Shown: positions 61,979-64,000 of the stretch, piece by piece | Position numbering within the stretch: position 1 is the first letter of the stretch | Layout of the letters: each line of letters opens with the position of its first letter | Assembly (NCBI RefSeq): GCF_021412625.1 | Contig: NZ_JAKCFI010000001.1 | Coordinates: forward strand, 1,116,001-1,180,000 | From: Myxococcus stipitatus | GTDB lineage: Bacteria > Myxococcota > Myxococcia > Myxococcales > Myxococcaceae | Length of the DNA stretch: 64,000 bases | Reading direction: 5' to 3' | Program-made: the position numbers and the translations under genes | The notes under the pieces: model-generated | What the model was told of the DNA's origin: nothing | Seen by the model: only the letters and a program-made list of their open reading frames with translations | Databases searched by the model: none

Positions 61979-64000
61979 CTAGCGGCCCGCGGGGGCCGAG
62001 CGGCCCTGCGAGGTGGTCTGCTTGGACTCCACGGAGGCCACCGCCGCGCCGACCGTGAAGACGAGGTCGTCGCGGTCGTTGTAGCTGCCCGCGGTGCAGG
62101 AGCTGGCCGAGCCGCCGTAGCGGAACTGCGGGCGGATGGCGTGAGCGCCCGCGGTGGCGCCGAGCGTGAACGTGTGCGTGAACGTCCGCGCCGCGCTGCC
62201 GCTGGTGCAGGGCTGGTCGGTGGTCAGCGCCGTCCACGTCGGGGAGGCGGCGTTGGTCGTGTAGTAGAGGTCGAAGTAGTCGGTCGAACCCCAGCACCAC
62301 ACGGTGACCTCGACCGTCACCTGCTTGCCGACGGCGAACGGGCCGTTGTCCACCGTCTTGATGACCACCCGGTCGATGCTCTCGTCGGAGTGGAACGTGC
62401 CGGAGGTGCCGTCCGCGCACGAGTCGTTGATGGTGTTCGGCTGGTTCTGCTCGATGCCGCCCGACATCGTGCCGCGGCCGTTGACCAGCGTGGTGCCGGT
62501 GTCGCAGCCGCAGACGTTGCCGCACGTGGGCGCCTGGCGCGCGGTGTCGAACGTGGCCACCGTCGGCGTGCAGATGTTGGTGGTGGTGAAGCTGCGGGTG
62601 GCGCTGTTGGCGCTGGTGCCGCAGGAGTCAGCGGCCCGGGCGCGCCAGTAGTACGTGGTGGTGTTGCTCAGGGCGGGCGTCACCGTCCAGGTGCTGGCCG
62701 TCAGGCCGGAGATGGTGCGGACGATGTTGGTGAACGAGGCGTCCGTGGCGACGTCGACCTGGTAGCTGGCCGCGCTCGTCACGTCGGCCCAGTCGAGCAC
62801 GGCGCCGAGCGCCACGCCCGTGGCGCCATCCGCCGGGGTCGTGAGGGTGGGCGCCGCCAGCGTGATGCAGCCGCGCGTGGTGAAGGAGGAGGTCGCGGAC
62901 CAGGCTCCCACGCCACCGCACGAGTTGTTCGCCCGCGCGCGCCAGTAGTACGTCGTGTTCACGGCCAGCGCCGGGGACACCGTCCACGTGCTGCCGACCA
63001 GCGACGAGGCGGAGGCGGCGATGGTGGCGAAGGTGGGGCTGGTGGAGACCTGCACCTCGTACGTGGAGGCGCCGGTCACGTCCGCCCAGTCGAGCACCGT
63101 GGCCAGCTCCTGGCCGGTGGCGCCATTGGTGGGCGTGGTCAGCGTGGTGGAGCCGGGCGGCGTGCACGCGGGCGTGACGCACGAGCAGGCGCTGGCCGGG
63201 CTGTAGCAGGCGTTCGAGGACGCGGCGACGATGGAGTAGCAGTACGGACGACCGTTGGCGACCTCCTGGTCGGTGTAGCTGTTCCCCGCGACGGTGGCGA
63301 CCTTCACCTTGCCGAAGTTGCAGCCGGCGAAGCCCTCCGTCTTCATCACCCAGTACTCGCTGGCGCCCGCCACGGTGTTCCAGTTGAGGGTGATCTGGCT
63401 GTCACCCGCGGTGGCGGTGTGGCTGGGGGCGGTGCTCGGACCGGCGGCACAGCCGGTGGTCGCGGGCGACGGCGTGGAACATGCGATGTTGTGGCGGTTG
63501 AACGCGTCGAAGATGGCCTGCATGTGCGGCGTGCCATCCGCGAGGTTGCCGTTGTCGTCGTCCGCGGCCAGCCACTGCATGTAGCCGTTGGTGGTGCCGC
63601 AGCCGTCGGACGTGCCACCCGTGCAGTTGCAGGCGTGCCACGCGCCGACGTTGCCGCTGCCCTGGTAGAACAGCTTGTTGCCGACGATGAACGAGGTGTT
63701 GTCGTCGTAGCCGTGGCGGGCGGGCAGGTCACGCTTGACCAGGTCCCAGGCGGCCTGACGCGCGGGGGACGCGGCGCAGTGCACCTGGCGGCTGCACGGA
63801 CCGGTGCCGCTGGAGCAACGGCCGCAGACGAAGTTCTGCGGGGTGGCGGGCGGGTTGATGTTGCCGGCGCCGTCGTCGCTGGCCTCCCAGTCCGCGTCGC
63901 GCACGCCGGAGCAGCGCAGGTTGCACCACTTGGGGCTGCCCGTCTGCGTCTCGTTCTGGTTCATGCTCAGGCCGTCCGGCGTCGGGCCGCAGCCGCGGTC
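61979..64000 (-). CDS. Large secreted Cys-rich protein with fibronectin-III-like repeats, 3' part (5' end outside window)
   Basis: The open frame runs through the right edge, so the visible 673 codons are the C-terminal part. The first 170 visible residues are Cys-rich with NGYMQWLAADDDNGNLADGTPH, a segment that resembles the end of secreted metallopeptidase domains (M36/M6-like), but the zinc motif would lie outside the window. A Fn3-like domain with AGASEYWVMKTEGF, two strongly similar Fn3-like repeats (each with TTPxxGATG, VLDWADVT, TYYWRARA) and a C-terminal beta domain with GTMSGGIEQNQPNT follow. It should act outside the cell. Confidence 0.75.
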   Translation of the reverse strand, partial: DRGCGPTPDGLSMNQNETQTGSPKWCNLRCSGVRDADWEASDDGAGNINPPATPQNFVCGRCSSGTGPCSRQVHCAASPARQAAWDLVKRDLPARHGYDDNTSFIVGNKLFYQGSGNVGAWHACNCTGGTSDGCGTTNGYMQWLAADDDNGNLADGTPHMQAIFDAFNRHNIACSTPSPATTGCAAGPSTAPSHTATAGDSQITLNWNTVAGASEYWVMKTEGFAGCNFGKVKVATVAGNSYTDQEVANGRPYCYSIVAASSNACYSPASACSCVTPACTPPGSTTLTTPTNGATGQELATVLDWADVTGASTYEVQVSTSPTFATIAASASSLVGSTWTVSPALAVNTTYYWRARANNSCGGVGAWSATSSFTTRGCITLAAPTLTTPADGATGVALGAVLDWADVTSAASYQVDVATDASFTNIVRTISGLTASTWTVTPALSNTTTYYWRARAADSCGTSANSATRSFTTTNICTPTVATFDTARQAPTCGNVCGCDTGTTLVNGRGTMSGGIEQNQPNTINDSCADGTSGTFHSDESIDRVVIKTVDNGPFAVGKQVTVEVTVWCWGSTDYFDLYYTTNAASPTWTALTTDQPCTSGSAARTFTHTFTLGATAGAHAIRPQFRYGGSASSCTAGSYNDRDDLVFTVGAAVASVESKQTTSQGRSAPAGR

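Overview
The window is very GC-rich, has strong third-position GC bias, tightly packed genes with ATGA/GTGA stop-start overlaps, Asp/Gly/Ser-rich lipoproteins and a Ser/Thr kinase with TPR repeats. This fits a myxobacterium (Myxococcaceae-like); the genus is an inference. No rRNA, tRNA, CRISPR array, insertion sequence or phage gene was seen.

Positions 1-16308, minus strand: one long operon for an aryl polyene pigment. The order matches the ape operon known from Escherichia coli and Xenorhabdus (C-D-E-F-G-H-J-K-L-M-N-O-P-Q-R): chain-length-factor-like protein, acyltransferase, two acyl carrier proteins, membrane protein, aryl-acid ligase fused to a dehydratase, glycosyltransferase plus a separate acyltransferase, thioesterase, LolA-like carrier, MMPL exporter, lipoprotein, ketosynthase, dehydratase, ketoreductase and ketosynthase. 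Two extra genes, an MIO-type aromatic amino acid ammonia-lyase and a flavin-dependent halogenase, suggest a cinnamate-type starter and a halogenated pigment, as in flexirubins and xanthomonadins.

Positions 16309-30474: mixed genes. A 16-cysteine copper-storage-like protein, a GNAT acetyltransferase, a Ser/Thr kinase with an N-terminal zinc-finger-like motif and TPR repeats, a polytopic membrane protein, a phytanoyl-CoA-dioxygenase-like enzyme, a VOC protein under a well-formed promoter with two operator-like dyads, a LysR regulator divergent from an acetolactate-synthase-like/aldehyde dehydrogenase pair across a perfect palindrome, an MscS channel and a secreted M28 aminopeptidase.

Positions 30689-36146, plus strand: a Cys/His-rich protein, a vWA protein, a PP2C phosphatase and a membrane-anchored kinase-like protein, followed by a secreted beta-lactamase-fold protein. 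The vWA-PP2C-kinase trio resembles the TerY-P phosphorylation triads, here without TerC/TerD genes nearby. Then come a hydroxyacid-oxoacid transhydrogenase-like dehydrogenase, a thioesterase and, convergent, an amidase.

Positions 39709-47794: a class II lanthipeptide locus. The minus-strand operon is lanM, two 71-residue precursors, a 71-residue HlyD-like anchor with no adaptor domain, and a C39-peptidase ABC transporter. A GMC oxidoreductase is divergent from lanM across an AT-rich promoter region with a perfect dyad. Strong hairpins flank the precursor genes. Both cores share an ICTPCPP block and three aligned Ser/Thr plus three aligned Cys positions.

Positions 47979-64000: a SWIM-finger SNF2 helicase coupled to a DUF885 protein, a polysaccharide-pyruvyl-transferase-like protein with a coiled coil, a P1-family peptidase, a lipoprotein carrying Ig-like repeats, a nuclease domain and a lamin-tail domain, an uncharacterised probable beta-propeller protein, a small hypothetical gene, an AI-2E-type transporter, and a secreted Cys-rich multi-domain protein whose start lies beyond the right edge.
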